Source of the DNA: Prevotellamassilia timonensis
GTDB taxonomy: Bacteria; Bacteroidota; Bacteroidia; Bacteroidales; Bacteroidaceae
Length of the DNA stretch: 64,000 nucleotides
Reading direction: 5' to 3'
Assembly: GCF_900106785.1 (NCBI RefSeq)
Contig: NZ_LT629845.1
Span: 311,028 to 375,027, forward strand
The position numbers were made by a program, and so were the translations under genes. This document shows, piece after piece, positions 1 through 9,749 of this stretch. Every line of letters begins with the position of its first letter. The stretch's first letter is position 1. Under the pieces are notes generated by a model. It did no database searches, was not told the origin of the DNA, and saw only the letters and a program-made list of their open reading frames with translations.

Positions 1-40
1 GGCGCACCCGACAAACCCTGTGGAGTAGGCCGTGCAGATG

Positions 41-1129
41 CTAACCCAAAACTGTTGCTAAACGATACATGAAGAATGGTATGTCTATGACTCCTTTTAC
101 TTGTGCACGAAAGCATTTGATCTTTGAGTTCAACGATTCAGCTGAAGCGTTAGTCTTACGTCCGTCAAAGTAGTTCAGGATTTCATCCTCATAGAATCTG
201 ATGGTATCGCGTACGGACTTGATTTCACGCAGAGTGCAGGAAGCCACTTTCTCATACCACCCCTTGAAATTCTGTTTGGCAGTCTCCTTTGTGAGTTTCT
301 TGTTTCTGAATATGGCTCTAAGGGAGTTGATCAGATTGTATGCTTCTTCAAGTTTTGGGTAGAGTGCGAAAAGTATCTTCGCACGCTTTTTCTGCGTTGC
401 GCTCCACTTCTCTCGGCTCATGGACAATTGCTTGCGACATCGTGTCTGTGCCTCTACAAGAGTCTCGCCATTTTCAAGCCTTTTGGGTTCAAAGCGAGTG
501 TTCAGCCTCATAGGCTTTCTTCCGCGCTTGCTCTTCTTCCAGTTCTTCCCATGCCTTTTCCTCATTCGCTCGCGGTAAGCCTTTCTCTGCGCTGCCAGAT
601 TTTCGAGGTATTTGCGAAACTCTGCCTTCTGTCTGTTCGCCTCCTTTACGGCTTTTCGTTTCAGGCGCAGGCGTATCTCTTCGCAGCCCTCTCCACCGCG
701 TTTTACGACATGGAAGCAGTCACGTATGACTGTGGCTTTAGGGAATGCCTCTCGGGCTATGACACGCATGCAATCTGAGAGATCCATCGTGATATTCTCA
801 ACCATTTCACGCTTATCTGCAGGTAGTTGCATGAGAACCTTCAGTACGTCAGCAGGATTCGTTCCCTTGACTACTGCTATGATTGCACCCTTGCGACCAT
901 GGGCATCCTTGTTGTGAACGATAGTGTACAGTTCGCCCTGGAGGGAGGTCTCGTCTATGCCTTGCTCCTTACCTACGTTTTGCGGAATAAGAATCCACTT
1001 GGATGCGTGATCCTTCTGCTCCCACGTCTCGAAGTTACTCAGGGCGTCCTTGTATCTTTTGGCAAACGTGGAGCTGTTAATCATGTACGTATAACCAATC
1101 TGACGAGCGGTTATCGTCTCAGAGTCCAT
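41..1129 (-). CDS. ISAon1-family transposase, catalytic protein
   Basis: This 362-residue DDE transposase is the second ORF of the element. Likely catalytic residues are Asp in ITMDLSDCM, Asp in VIRDCFHVVK and Glu in NASAESLNSKIK near the C-terminus. A lysine/arginine-rich insertion (about residues 155-245) lies between the second Asp and the Glu, as in ISL3-like and ISAon1 transposases. The ATG overlaps the end of the upstream ORF by 11 bp and sits in the +1 frame relative to it. A TAA in its own frame blocks upstream extension, so it is probably expressed by termination-reinitiation, not by simple slippage. No internal stop is seen and the protein looks intact. Confidence 0.88.
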   Translation of the reverse strand: MDSETITARQIGYTYMINSSTFAKRYKDALSNFETWEQKDHASKWILIPQNVGKEQGIDETSLQGELYTIVHNKDAHGRKGAIIAVVKGTNPADVLKVLMQLPADKREMVENITMDLSDCMRVIAREAFPKATVIRDCFHVVKRGGEGCEEIRLRLKRKAVKEANRQKAEFRKYLENLAAQRKAYRERMRKRHGKNWKKSKRGRKPMRLNTRFEPKRLENGETLVEAQTRCRKQLSMSREKWSATQKKRAKILFALYPKLEEAYNLINSLRAIFRNKKLTKETAKQNFKGWYEKVASCTLREIKSVRDTIRFYEDEILNYFDGRKTNASAESLNSKIKCFRAQVKGVIDIPFFMYRLATVLG

Positions 1130-1520
1130 TCGCCCTCTTTAAAAAAAGCGCGAAGTCCTTCGCGTATCGAGTGCCCTTATGCTTCAGTTCAAACTCCTTG
1201 TCAAGGTCAACACTTCTTGTTGTGCCATCCGGCATTGTCCAACGCCTTCTTCGTATGTGAAGTACCGCCTTCTTGTCTCGGGCTGGATAGTCAAGTAAAC
1301 ATGATTCTTCCCCAAAACCATTGCTCACGGAATCCTTCATGTCTGGTGTGCGATTGTCGCGCTCATCCAGATAGATGTGAAGCTCTGTTGTGTAAAGAAC
1401 ATCCTTGTCCAGAGTACGCTGTGTTGCAAAGTCTGTCACCTCGAAATATTTAAGAACTCCTTCGGGGAGGAAATATGAGGCGAGGCCCTCATACATATTT
1501 TTATTGCCATTCTGATTCAT
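1119..1520 (-). CDS. ISAon1-family transposase N-terminal region protein
   Basis: This 133-residue first ORF of the insertion sequence contains LPEGVLKYFEV near the N-terminus and a basic RRRRW segment. Both resemble the separate N-terminal-region proteins of ISAon1 elements, thought to provide DNA binding for the downstream DDE protein. It ends inside the start region of the 362-aa ORF. A run of seven T residues lies about 25 bases before its stop, but neither slippage frame leads directly into the second ORF without a stop. A TACCTTTG -7 box (1525-1532) lies almost against the ATG, so transcripts may be nearly leaderless. Confidence 0.8.
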   Translation of the reverse strand: MNQNGNKNMYEGLASYFLPEGVLKYFEVTDFATQRTLDKDVLYTTELHIYLDERDNRTPDMKDSVSNGFGEESCLLDYPARDKKAVLHIRRRRWTMPDGTTRSVDLDKEFELKHKGTRYAKDFALFLKRANGL

Positions 1521-1524
1521 AGTG

Positions 1525-1532
1525 CAAAGGTA
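1525..1532 (-). promoter_or_regulatory. -7 box of the ISAon1 transposase operon
   Basis: CAAAGGTA on the plus strand reads TACCTTTG on the minus strand, matching the Bacteroidota -7 consensus TAnnTTTG. It lies 5 bases before the ATG at 1520. I see no convincing -33 TTTG at 19-21 bp, so the promoter may be weak. Confidence 0.5.
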
Positions 1533-1546
1533 CTACTTTTGGGCAA

Positions 1547-1750
1547 TCATGTATCGTTTGGCAACTCAGTTTTTGGGTTAGCATCTGCACAGCCCTCCAC
1601 AGGGTTTGTCGGGTGCGCCGGCGTTTCTGCGTTTTTAGTTTGTGGTTCCGCGCTATGTCCGATAGCGTCTATCAGTTTGTCAACGCCACGTTTCACAATG
1701 GCATCGGCATAGCGCAGCATTCTGTTAAGTATTCGTTTCATGGTAGTCAA
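1547..1750 (-). pseudogene. small hypothetical protein truncated by the ISAon1 element
   Basis: The reading frame starts at 1750 (MTTMKRILNRMLRYADAIVK) and runs 67 codons. Only the first 43 or so residues come from host DNA. The last 24 are read through the right terminal repeat of the insertion sequence, so the native C-terminus is lost or lies left of the window. The N-terminus is basic and helical. I do not recognise the family. A good promoter upstream (1779-1786 with TTTG at 1808-1811) suggests that it was a real gene. Confidence 0.5.
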
Positions 1751-1778
1751 TACAATTTGATATAAAAATTAAGTGCTG

Positions 1779-1811
1779 CAAAGGTAACACCAAGGCACTG
1801 TATCCATCAAA
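1779..1811 (-). promoter_or_regulatory. promoter of the truncated small ORF
   Basis: On the minus strand TTTG (1811-1808) is followed after 21 bp by TACCTTTG (1786-1779), a good match to the Bacteroidota -33/-7 promoter. It lies 29 bp upstream of the ATG at 1750. Confidence 0.6.
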
Positions 1812-1890
1812 AAAAGTGTACAATTTGTACACAAATATTTGTACCCTCCCCGTCTGCCTACATGTAAAAGAGTGCGTGTGTTTTTACTGC

Positions 1891-2240
1891 CATCTTACAC
1901 TTTTTGTGCGTAACGAGTTGATATACAGATATTTCAAGAGTGTAAGATGATTTCAAAGTATCTTACACACCCCTGCATACATCTTACACATCACACCCCG
2001 CTGCCGTGCAGTCGGTTTGGACGTATGCGGTGGGGGTTACGCCACGGGGACGTAGAGAAATCTGTCGGAGCAACAGACATTTCTGCTCCCCTATGCCGTA
2101 ATATCGTCCTCCCGTGCTTGTGCCGTGTGGCAGCATGTAGGTTGTGTAGGTTGTGTGTAGGTGGAATTTGCAGTATCTTACACTGAGTAAAGTGTTGACA
2201 ATCAATGAGTTGTAGCGTGTTAGTGTAAGATGTAAGATAC
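1891..2240. repeat. paired-arm repeat element, locus A (CTTACAC type)
   Basis: Non-coding element with two arms. The left arm is CATCTTACAC (1891-1900) to GTGTAAGATG (1940-1949). The right arm is TATCTTACAC (2174-2183) to GTGTAAGATG (2223-2232), continuing as an overlapping GTAAGATA. Both arms are 59 bp between outer ends. Further CTTACAC words lie at 1962 and 1983, and GTGTAGG words at about 2140-2165. In the centre, AGAAATCTGT pairs imperfectly with ACAGACATTTCT around a CGGAGCAACA loop (2066-2075). The same plan occurs at loci B, C and D, there with the word CTACAC/CTGCAC. Function unknown; a mobile non-autonomous element, a protein-binding array or a structured RNA are all possible. Confidence 0.7.
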
Positions 2241-2324
2241 TCTGCATGTAAAGTTTTGGTAGTATGGTAAAGGTCCCGCTACCACTAAAAGCAAGCACAA
2301 AACGCTACCACAAAACGCAAGCAC

Positions 2325-2465
2325 TAATGGGGGCGACGCGTCTCGCGTCGGGCATTAAGGCAAAGGCTCATACACCAAATAAAGGCTCACAGACAGCGCT
2401 AATTACACGCTTGTTTGTGAGCCTTTGCCTTAAAAATCCCGACGCGGGACGCGTCGCCCCCATTA
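2325..2465. repeat. GACGCGTC inverted-repeat element, copy 1 (MITE-like)
   Basis: An element of about 141 bp bounded by TAATGGGGGCGACGCGTC (from 2325) and its inverse GACGCGTCGCCCCCATTA (to 2465). Inside, TTAAGGCAAAGGCTCA (2355-2370) pairs perfectly with TGAGCCTTTGCCTTAA (2418-2433), so the whole unit can fold into one long hairpin. A second element with the same ends and nearly the same length, but a different interior, lies at 14881-15020. Both are preceded by AAACGCTACC. It carries no credible ORF. Confidence 0.7.
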
Positions 2466-2632
2466 GTGATAGCGTTTTGTACTTGCGTTTAATGATAGCG
2501 TTTTTTGCGGACTTCGTTAATGCACCACCCAATCAAATGACGTAATTCACCGTTTTTCAATATGCGCTATGTGATGACGCAGAAAAGTGATGAAGTCAGA
2601 AAACGGGAAGCTTTGTCCAATGGTTTTGCCAC

Positions 2633-3805
2633 TTATATGCGTTTGAGCACTGTGATGCAGAGCGAAACGAGCGCAAATGTAAGTCCCGTTATGCAAACAC
2701 CTGCCCAGGTATAATGTTGCCATGCCATGCCGGCACACAGTGTGCCGATGCTGCCGCCAATAAACAGGTGGAACATGAAGATGGTATTGCTGCGGTTGGT
2801 GGCTTGTGGGGTTTGAGCCAAACAGCCGCTTTGGTTGCTAAGTTGGTGGCATTGTGCGCCAATATCTACCAAAATGATGGTGGCAATGAGTCCTGCATAA
2901 GTGTGTCCAAACAGCCAGGCTGTAGTCCAAGCCACAAGTTGTAGCCAACTACCTGTTAGCGAGATGCGTCTGATACCAAAACGTGGTATCAGGCGGCCAA
3001 TGCCACTTGCCGCTATGGCACCTGCCATACCACACAGGCCAAGCATGCCAACAGCCTCGCTGCCCGCGTTGAACGGACTACCCGCCAAATGAAAGGCCAT
3101 ACACGACCATACAGCCATCATGCTGCCAAAGGCAAAGGCGGCGCGCAGTGAGTAGAGGCGTATAAGCTGGTGCTGCTTGTATATGCTTATGATGGAGCGC
3201 ATCAGTCCGCCAAAGGTGCCTTTGTAGCTTGGTTGCATTTGTGGCAGGGCGCGCAGTGTGATGCACAAGCATATCAGCATGATGGCGGCAGCAATGTAAA
3301 ACATGGTACGCCAGTCAAACCAATCGCCAATGTAACCGCTCAAAACACGTGCTCCCAACACGCCACTCAGCAGTCCTGACAGAACAATGCCCATGTTTTG
3401 CGATTTATGTTCGGGCCGAGAGTACAAGCGTGCCATGGGTACGAATATCTGTGGCACAACCGAGCAAATGCCCAACACAAGTGACGCGGCCCATAGTATG
3501 CCAATATGTTGCGTGGTGGCTATAACCAGCGTCATGATGGTGGCCAGCACCATGCTCGTGGCTATGATGCGACGGCGTGACCACATATCAGCCAATGGTA
3601 CTACAAACAACAAGCCCAAGGCATAACCGGCCTGTGTGATAAAGGTTATCAAGTTGGCTTGGAACTCGTTGATGTCGATGTCCTTACGTATGTCTTCGAG
3701 CAACGGCTGGTTGTAGTAAAGATTGGCCACAGTGAGTCCGCTCACAATGGCCATCATGAGCAATATTTTGCGAGGTATACCTTTGCTCTCCTCTAATTGC
3801 AGCAT
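2633..3805 (-). CDS. MFS transporter
   Basis: A 390-residue integral membrane protein with about 12 hydrophobic segments, fitting the major facilitator superfamily. LADMWSRRRII (about residues 76-86) matches the family loop 2-3 signature (GxLaDrxGRrr). The N-terminus (LTVANLYYNQPLLEDI) resembles the YgaY/drug-exporter-like branch. Substrate is unknown; small-molecule efflux is the usual role of close relatives. It begins 8 bp after the stop of the golvesin/amidase-like gene, so the two probably share a transcript. Fold confidence is high, substrate confidence low. Confidence 0.85.
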   Translation of the reverse strand: MLQLEESKGIPRKILLMMAIVSGLTVANLYYNQPLLEDIRKDIDINEFQANLITFITQAGYALGLLFVVPLADMWSRRRIIATSMVLATIMTLVIATTQHIGILWAASLVLGICSVVPQIFVPMARLYSRPEHKSQNMGIVLSGLLSGVLGARVLSGYIGDWFDWRTMFYIAAAIMLICLCITLRALPQMQPSYKGTFGGLMRSIISIYKQHQLIRLYSLRAAFAFGSMMAVWSCMAFHLAGSPFNAGSEAVGMLGLCGMAGAIAASGIGRLIPRFGIRRISLTGSWLQLVAWTTAWLFGHTYAGLIATIILVDIGAQCHQLSNQSGCLAQTPQATNRSNTIFMFHLFIGGSIGTLCAGMAWQHYTWAGVCITGLTFALVSLCITVLKRI

Positions 3806-3813
3806 ATATTCTA

Positions 3814-6738
3814 TCAGTTCTTCGTTAAAAATGTGAGAATAGCCCTCATGGCCTGATTGCGCACCTTTTCACTGCTGATACATTCAAACGGAAATCCCAT
3901 GCAGAGTGTGCGGTAGTTTTTACCTTTATAAGCCACCCCCGCACTCTGTCCGCCGCCATAGGCAAAGGCTGTGAAAGCCTTGTTATTTGCAGGCAGCAGG
4001 GCATCGGGCGCAATGGCCCCATAATGTCGGGCAGATGGCTTGCGCTGAATGTCAAATTGCAGGTTCAGACCATTTATATAGCTTGTAGAGTCGTTACGTG
4101 CCGTACCATCATGTTTGTATTTGAGCACATTCTCAATAAAGTTGCGTTCGTCGTCATTCTCAATGTTGTCAGAAGCGATGAAACTTCCGCTCAACATAAG
4201 CGCACCACCGCTTTGCAAGTATTGTGACAACTTGTTGCGTATGCCAGAATTGAACACGGGGTAGGGGCGCAGGTTCTGTGGCATATTGCCTTGCAAACCT
4301 GCTATGAAGTCGATGGCTGCATAATTGTTCAAGTTAAGCGTGGCACTTTGAAAGGCTTCGCGGCTTACCGAGGTGAATGAGTATTGGTCGGTGGCAGCAA
4401 TAGACTTGCCATGACAAATGGTAAAATCGAAAGTGTTGCCCGCCATTTCGTGACCCACTAATTCGTGTCCCGAATGGCCAAGCCCGGTGCTACCTTCATG
4501 ACCAATAGCTTCGCGGTTAAACACTCGCTGTTCGCCACTAAAGGCTGTGGTTGACAGATAGGGTACACCAGGGTCGATGTCGAGGCGGAAACCAAGCGAA
4601 TCGGGCGTTTCAACCCATGCCGGACCGCTGACACGTGTAAAGCCGTTGACCAGCAACACCTGTGGAGCCTGTTCGTTGGTACTTTTGTAGATGGTAAGCA
4701 CTTCAGACGGGAAACTCTGTCCGCCAGCGTTGGTGGCTGCTATTTTGAAGGCATACATGCGGCCTGGCGATATGGGCAAGGTGTATTCGTTGACATTGCC
4801 AAGAGCCAAACCATTGTCAAAATCCTCGTCACCCACACGTGTGTAGAGCACAAAACCGTTCGGCGCTGCAGTCGTTTCCAGCGTGTCGCGCGTAGCTTGC
4901 CACGTAAGTCGCACGCTCTTGCCATCGGCCGTAAAGGTAGCGGCAAAGGCATGTGGCGGCAAAGGTTGTACGGCATAGTCCTTGATGCCATGCTCAAAAT
5001 TGACAAAGCGCAGTATACTTTTGTATACAGAGCGCGCCAATGTAAATTTGAACAACGGGTCGTGACCAAACTTCATGTCGGCAAAGTTTTGATGCGACAT
5101 CATTTCAAGTATGGCAGATGGTACGTCAGGCATACGTGTCTCAGCATAATTACGGTCCCAATGTTCGCGTCGAGTCCAATTGGTACAGAATGACCGGCTC
5201 AAATCGTCGGTGAGGCCAGTCAACAGCATTTGCGCAAAATCAGACGACGCCTGTCGCGAAAGTCCCGTGGGGTAGCTCATGCTGCCATTGCCGTCTTGGG
5301 TGGTCGAGATTGACAGTGCGCCATAGATGCTCCCGTCCGTCCTTGCTCCGGCATCGCTGTGTAGGGCCAACGCCAGTTCAAACGGAACATGCTGCCCATC
5401 GCGTCCAGGATTAAACACGCTGCCACGGCTTAAATAGTTGAGCATATTGCTTCGCACGCGCAAGTCGTCGTTATAGTCGTTGGCCCCATTCTCAGTGTTC
5501 ACCAAGGTATCAGGAATACCGGCCCATTGTGCATAATAACGTGCTGCTTCAAGGTAGCGTGGCAGGCCCGATGTGGCAGCCGTGCCGCGTTCTGTTTGTC
5601 CTACGCCACCGCCAAACCGTACACCGTCGGCTGTTACAATACCTCTAAAGTCACTCTGATTGCTAAGCACAACACGTCCTTCCATGTTACTCCCCTTGTC
5701 AAACTCAAATGTGCCAAGGTAAAGCCAGGTGCCACCTCCCATTTGTTGGTTCACCACGAAGGTTGTGCGTCCACCTTTGTGCAGCACTGTATAGTGTGCG
5801 TCAGGCACAGAATTAGGGCGCGAGGCATAACTTACATACACCGCATAGCGTCCGCTCTCGGGTATGTTAGGTGTCCATGATGCAGTGGCCAATTTTGCTC
5901 TTCTGCTTACTGCCGGAGCCATGCGGTATGTGCCGCTGGCAAATGGACGGCTGTCATCATTGAGCAAATACCTTGGAACCGCAAATCCCGTAGAGTCGGC
6001 TGACGATGTCCAGGTTGCGTCTTGTTGCGTCACTTCTGCATAGAAGCCTTGTCCGTTGGCCTGTGTGTCGTTATCTATCACCACTTCGTGCGTCTGATAG
6101 TCACGCTCACGCGGACAATCAACTATGGCACCCGCATTTTCGAGCATCGGGAACAAGAACGGGTACACAAACGACTGGGTAAACAAATCCTCGGTTGTAC
6201 AGAACAAGTAGGGGCGTTGCCATTGCCAGCCGCCGTTTTTATAATACCGTCCGTGGCTCGGCCATATAAACAAGTGTCGCCTTTGCAGTCCGGCGGTCAC
6301 TTTGTAGGGCTTTGAAGTATTCTCAACCCATGGCAGTCCGGCATAATCCGTTTTGCCCCACACACGTGATTTGTCTTGTCCCGAGGTGCGGTAAATGTTA
6401 GGTATGAGGTCCTCAATGAGCATACCCTTCTTGTTGAATATAGCAAGGTGGTAGGTGTTGTATGGCGCAGGCAGGCGGCGTTGTATGTCGGCATAAATGC
6501 GCTTCACACTTTCGGGCGTGAAGGGTTGCGAACAGAAAGGTTCGTTGGCATATATACGCACCTCGTGTTGCTGGTCGTCGGCGCGCACAGAGTCGAGCGA
6601 CATGGCATCGCGGGGTTGGTAGCCGGCCAATTGATAGTTGCGTATGTAGTTATGCACGGTACTTCGCAAAGGGTCAGTCTGTGCTTGTGCGGTACCTGCC
6701 AGTAATGAAAGGATTGTGATGACAATGGCGTGTCTCAT
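3814..6738 (-). CDS. secreted golvesin-domain protein with amidase-like core and FnIII domain
   Basis: A 974-residue exported protein with signal peptide MRHAIVITILSLLAGTAQA. Residues about 225-380 resemble the golvesin / xanthan-lyase carbohydrate-associated domain (VIDNDTQANGQGFY, RYAVYVSYASRPNSVPDAHY). Residues about 385-575 look like an N-acetylmuramoyl-L-alanine amidase (Amidase_3-type) core: LHSDAG near 460 recalls the zinc-ligand His strand and PSAILEMMSHQN the C-terminal Glu strand. A fibronectin type III domain follows at about 595-685, then a region of unknown fold. A role in peptidoglycan or surface glycan processing is inferred. An odd Gly-His-rich stretch (GHEGSTGLGHSGHELVGHE) lies near residue 755. 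The MFS gene follows directly. Confidence 0.7.
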   Translation of the reverse strand: MRHAIVITILSLLAGTAQAQTDPLRSTVHNYIRNYQLAGYQPRDAMSLDSVRADDQQHEVRIYANEPFCSQPFTPESVKRIYADIQRRLPAPYNTYHLAIFNKKGMLIEDLIPNIYRTSGQDKSRVWGKTDYAGLPWVENTSKPYKVTAGLQRRHLFIWPSHGRYYKNGGWQWQRPYLFCTTEDLFTQSFVYPFLFPMLENAGAIVDCPRERDYQTHEVVIDNDTQANGQGFYAEVTQQDATWTSSADSTGFAVPRYLLNDDSRPFASGTYRMAPAVSRRAKLATASWTPNIPESGRYAVYVSYASRPNSVPDAHYTVLHKGGRTTFVVNQQMGGGTWLYLGTFEFDKGSNMEGRVVLSNQSDFRGIVTADGVRFGGGVGQTERGTAATSGLPRYLEAARYYAQWAGIPDTLVNTENGANDYNDDLRVRSNMLNYLSRGSVFNPGRDGQHVPFELALALHSDAGARTDGSIYGALSISTTQDGNGSMSYPTGLSRQASSDFAQMLLTGLTDDLSRSFCTNWTRREHWDRNYAETRMPDVPSAILEMMSHQNFADMKFGHDPLFKFTLARSVYKSILRFVNFEHGIKDYAVQPLPPHAFAATFTADGKSVRLTWQATRDTLETTAAPNGFVLYTRVGDEDFDNGLALGNVNEYTLPISPGRMYAFKIAATNAGGQSFPSEVLTIYKSTNEQAPQVLLVNGFTRVSGPAWVETPDSLGFRLDIDPGVPYLSTTAFSGEQRVFNREAIGHEGSTGLGHSGHELVGHEMAGNTFDFTICHGKSIAATDQYSFTSVSREAFQSATLNLNNYAAIDFIAGLQGNMPQNLRPYPVFNSGIRNKLSQYLQSGGALMLSGSFIASDNIENDDERNFIENVLKYKHDGTARNDSTSYINGLNLQFDIQRKPSARHYGAIAPDALLPANNKAFTAFAYGGGQSAGVAYKGKNYRTLCMGFPFECISSEKVRNQAMRAILTFLTKN

Positions 6739-6909
6739 CTTCTATTTATCTGAGTGTAAAGTCAAGAGTCGTAACCTGCAAACGTGATAATGTGCAAATG
6801 ACATATGCAAGGAACTACAAATACTTATAGTTCACAGCACATATTCATTTGCACATTTACAGAGTAATGACTTCGTTAAAAGACTTGCCTTTGTGTGGCA
6901 AGATACATT

Positions 6910-9594
6910 TTACTTCTTGAGCGAGGCAATAGTCTCCTTCAGTGTGGCAATTTTGCTTTCAGCGTCACTTTGCTTCTTACGCTCCAATTCAACCACAGCT
7001 GCGGGTGCGTTGTTGACAAAGCGCTCATTTTGCAATTTCTTTTTCACACCGTTCAAGAAACCTTCGAGGTGCTTCAGCTCAGCTTCAGCCTTAGCCAGTT
7101 CAGCCTCAACGTCAATCAAGCCGCCGAGGGGTACAGCGTATTCGGTGGTGCCCACCATGAATGAGCTAACGCCTTCGCCCTTGTTTTCGGTAGCTGTTAC
7201 ACTGCCAACGTTGGCCATTTTCACGATAATGCAATCGTAGGCCGGCACGGGGTCGGTGCCAATAACCTGCAGGTCGAGTGTCTCGCGCGGAGAGATATTC
7301 TTAGTGTTGCGAATGGCGCGTACGCCAGCCACTACATTCTTAACAATTTCAACGTTGGCCAAGATAGCGTTGTCGCCTTCGGCCGGTGCTGCAATGGTCT
7401 GCGGACTTACCATGATGCTCTCGCCGGCTTTACGCTCAGTGAGGTGCTGCCACAATTCTTCGGTAATGAATGGCATGAAGGGGTGGAGCAGGTGCAGCAA
7501 ATGATCGAATGCACCAAGCACAGACTGATATGTAGCCTTGTCAATGGGCGAACCATAGGCCGGTTTAACCATTTCGAGGAACCAACTTGAGAATTCGTCC
7601 CAGAAGAGGTGGTACACCTCCATCAAGGCCTCGCTCAAGCGGTACTTTGAGTAGAGGTCAGCAATTTCGGCTGCGCTCTGACGCAGTTTGGCATCGAACC
7701 ATTCCACAGCCAAGCGTGCCGTTTCGGGTTGTGCGGCGTTGTCGTCAACTTGCCAACCCTGTACCAAGCGGAAGGCATTCCATATTTTGTTGCAGAAGTT
7801 ACGACCTTGTTCGCAAAGCGCTTCGTCAAACAGGATGTCGTTGCCAGCAGGTGCGGCAAGCATCATGCCCATGCGTACGCCATCGGCACCAAAGCGGTCG
7901 ATGAGGTCGAGCGGGTCGGGTGAGTTGCCAAGCGATTTTGACATTTTACGGCCCAACTTGTCGCGAACGATACCGGTAAAGTATACATTCTTAAACGGCA
8001 TTTTGCCCGTAAACTCATAGCCAGCCATAATCATACGTGCCACCCAGAAGAAAATGATGTCCGGACCAGTTACAAGGTCGCTCGTGGGGTAGTAGTAGTT
8101 GAACTCTTCATTGTCGGGATTCATGATACCATCGAAGAGTGAAATAGGCCAAAGCCATGAAGAGAACCACGTGTCGAGTGCATCTTCGTCCTGTCGCAAG
8201 TCTGCTGCAGTAAGGTTGGCATTTCCGCTCTTCTCCTGAGCCAGTTTTACAGCCTCGTCAATGGTTTCGGCCACTACATAGCCACCTTCGGGCAAATAGT
8301 AAGCCGGAATGCGGTGTCCCCACCACAGTTGGCGTGAGATACACCAGTCCTTGATGTTTTCGAGCCAGTGGCGATAAGTGTTCTTATACTTGGTAGGGTA
8401 GAACTTGATTTCATCGTTCATTACGGGCGGCAGGGCCAAGTCGGCAAAGTGCTGCATTTTCAAGAACCACTGCATCGACAATTTTGGCTCAATGGGCACA
8501 CCAGTACGTTCAGAGCAACCTATCTTGTTGTCGTAGTCCTCAATCTTCTCCATCAATCCAGCCTCTTGCAGGTCGATGGCAATTTGCTTGCGTACGGCAA
8601 AGCGCTCTTGTCCTACGTACATGCCAGCGGCTTCAGATATGGTGGCGTCATCGTTAAAGATGTCGATAGCCTGCAGATTATACTTCTCGCCCAACATATA
8701 GTCGTTCACATCGTGGGCCGGAGTCACCTTCAAACAACCCGTACCGAACTCAATGTCAACGTATTCGTCCTCAATAACAGGAATAACGCGGCCAACGAGT
8801 GGTACAATAACCTTCTTGCCTCGGAGCCAGTGGTTCTTCGGGTCGTTAGGGTTAATGCACATGGCCACATCGCCCATAATCGTTTCGGGGCGTGTGGTGG
8901 CAACCACAGCATAGCGGCCTTTGGCGTCTTGATGAATGATTTCACCCTCTTCGCCAGTGGCACCAGTGCCATCGTCCTCGCTCACATAGTACTTCATGTA
9001 GTAGAGCTTGGTGTGCTCCTCTTTATACACCACTTCCTCGTCCGAAAGTGCTGTCTTGGCCTTAGGATCCCAGTTGACCATGCGCACGCCACGGTAGATG
9101 AGCCCCTTGCGATAGAGGTCAACAAACACGTGAATGACGCTCTTCGAGCGTTCTTCGTCCATAGTAAATGCAGTACGATCCCAGTCGCATGATGCACCCA
9201 CGCGGCGCAACTGCTTCAAGATGATGCCTCCATGTTCCTCGGTCCAGTCCCAAGCGTGTTTCAAAAATTCCTCGCGGGTCAAATCAGTCTTTTTGATGCC
9301 CTGCTCAGCCAGGCGATTTACCACCTTGGCTTCGGTAGCGATTGAAGCATGGTCGGTGCCAGGCACCCAACAGGCATTTTTGCCCTCCATGCGTGCGTGG
9401 CGCACCAAGATGTCTTGAATGGTTTCGTTGAGCATGTGGCCCATGTGCAGCACACCTGTCACATTGGGGGGAGGGATAACTACTGTATAGGGCTTGCGGC
9501 CGTCAGGCTTTGAAGAGAAAAGATGGTTGTCTGTCCAATATTGGTACCATTTGCCTTCAACCTCTTCGGGATTGTACGTCTTTGCTAATTCCAT
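6910..9594 (-). CDS. valS: valine--tRNA ligase
   Basis: Valyl-tRNA synthetase, 894 residues, a cytoplasmic class Ia enzyme that charges tRNA-Val and edits threonine. The HIGH signature appears as [12 protein letters not shown] (about residues 44-55) and the KMSKS loop as [11 protein letters not shown] (about 550-560). The editing domain ([23 protein letters not shown]) is present. The C-terminus is the usual coiled-coil tRNA-binding arm (about 825-894, [19 protein letters not shown]). Length is normal and the start at 9594 ([20 protein letters not shown]) matches the family. It lies about 170 bp from the golvesin-like gene on the same strand, so a shared transcript is possible. Confidence 0.97.
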   Translation of the reverse strand: MELAKTYNPEEVEGKWYQYWTDNHLFSSKPDGRKPYTVVIPPPNVTGVLHMGHMLNETIQDILVRHARMEGKNACWVPGTDHASIATEAKVVNRLAEQGIKKTDLTREEFLKHAWDWTEEHGGIILKQLRRVGASCDWDRTAFTMDEERSKSVIHVFVDLYRKGLIYRGVRMVNWDPKAKTALSDEEVVYKEEHTKLYYMKYYVSEDDGTGATGEEGEIIHQDAKGRYAVVATTRPETIMGDVAMCINPNDPKNHWLRGKKVIVPLVGRVIPVIEDEYVDIEFGTGCLKVTPAHDVNDYMLGEKYNLQAIDIFNDDATISEAAGMYVGQERFAVRKQIAIDLQEAGLMEKIEDYDNKIGCSERTGVPIEPKLSMQWFLKMQHFADLALPPVMNDEIKFYPTKYKNTYRHWLENIKDWCISRQLWWGHRIPAYYLPEGGYVVAETIDEAVKLAQEKSGNANLTAADLRQDEDALDTWFSSWLWPISLFDGIMNPDNEEFNYYYPTSDLVTGPDIIFFWVARMIMAGYEFTGKMPFKNVYFTGIVRDKLGRKMSKSLGNSPDPLDLIDRFGADGVRMGMMLAAPAGNDILFDEALCEQGRNFCNKIWNAFRLVQGWQVDDNAAQPETARLAVEWFDAKLRQSAAEIADLYSKYRLSEALMEVYHLFWDEFSSWFLEMVKPAYGSPIDKATYQSVLGAFDHLLHLLHPFMPFITEELWQHLTERKAGESIMVSPQTIAAPAEGDNAILANVEIVKNVVAGVRAIRNTKNISPRETLDLQVIGTDPVPAYDCIIVKMANVGSVTATENKGEGVSSFMVGTTEYAVPLGGLIDVEAELAKAEAELKHLEGFLNGVKKKLQNERFVNNAPAAVVELERKKQSDAESKIATLKETIASLKK

Positions 9595-9749
9595 TATATT
9601 GTGTATGTTTAATTACTTAGTGAGTATTCAAAATAGTTATTCAGCCAGTGTCTTTTTAGTTAAAGTGGCAGCACCTCGGCAATTTGGGTAAACATTGTTG
9701 CGTTAAGCTTGCACGTTATTTGCATTGAAAGCGCGCTTGTTGCGTGCAC

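Larger units (their letters stand above)
1..1620 (-). mobile_element. ISAon1-family insertion sequence
   Basis: The element carries two overlapping minus-strand ORFs (1119-1520 and 41-1129) between imperfect terminal inverted repeats of about 58 bp. The left repeat begins at base 1 with GGCGCACCCGACAAACCCTG and the right repeat is its inverse, ending at 1619. The window starts at the outer end of the left repeat, so the left target duplication cannot be seen. The right end lies inside a small ORF read from 1750, so the insertion truncated a resident gene. The split into an N-terminal-region protein and a DDE transposase is the usual layout of this Bacteroidota family. Family assignment rests on remembered protein similarity. 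Confidence 0.85.

Noticed and set aside
8368-9192. 274-aa plus-strand ORF opposite valS
   Set aside because: Antisense to an intact, highly conserved gene; its long open frame results from codon bias of valS.
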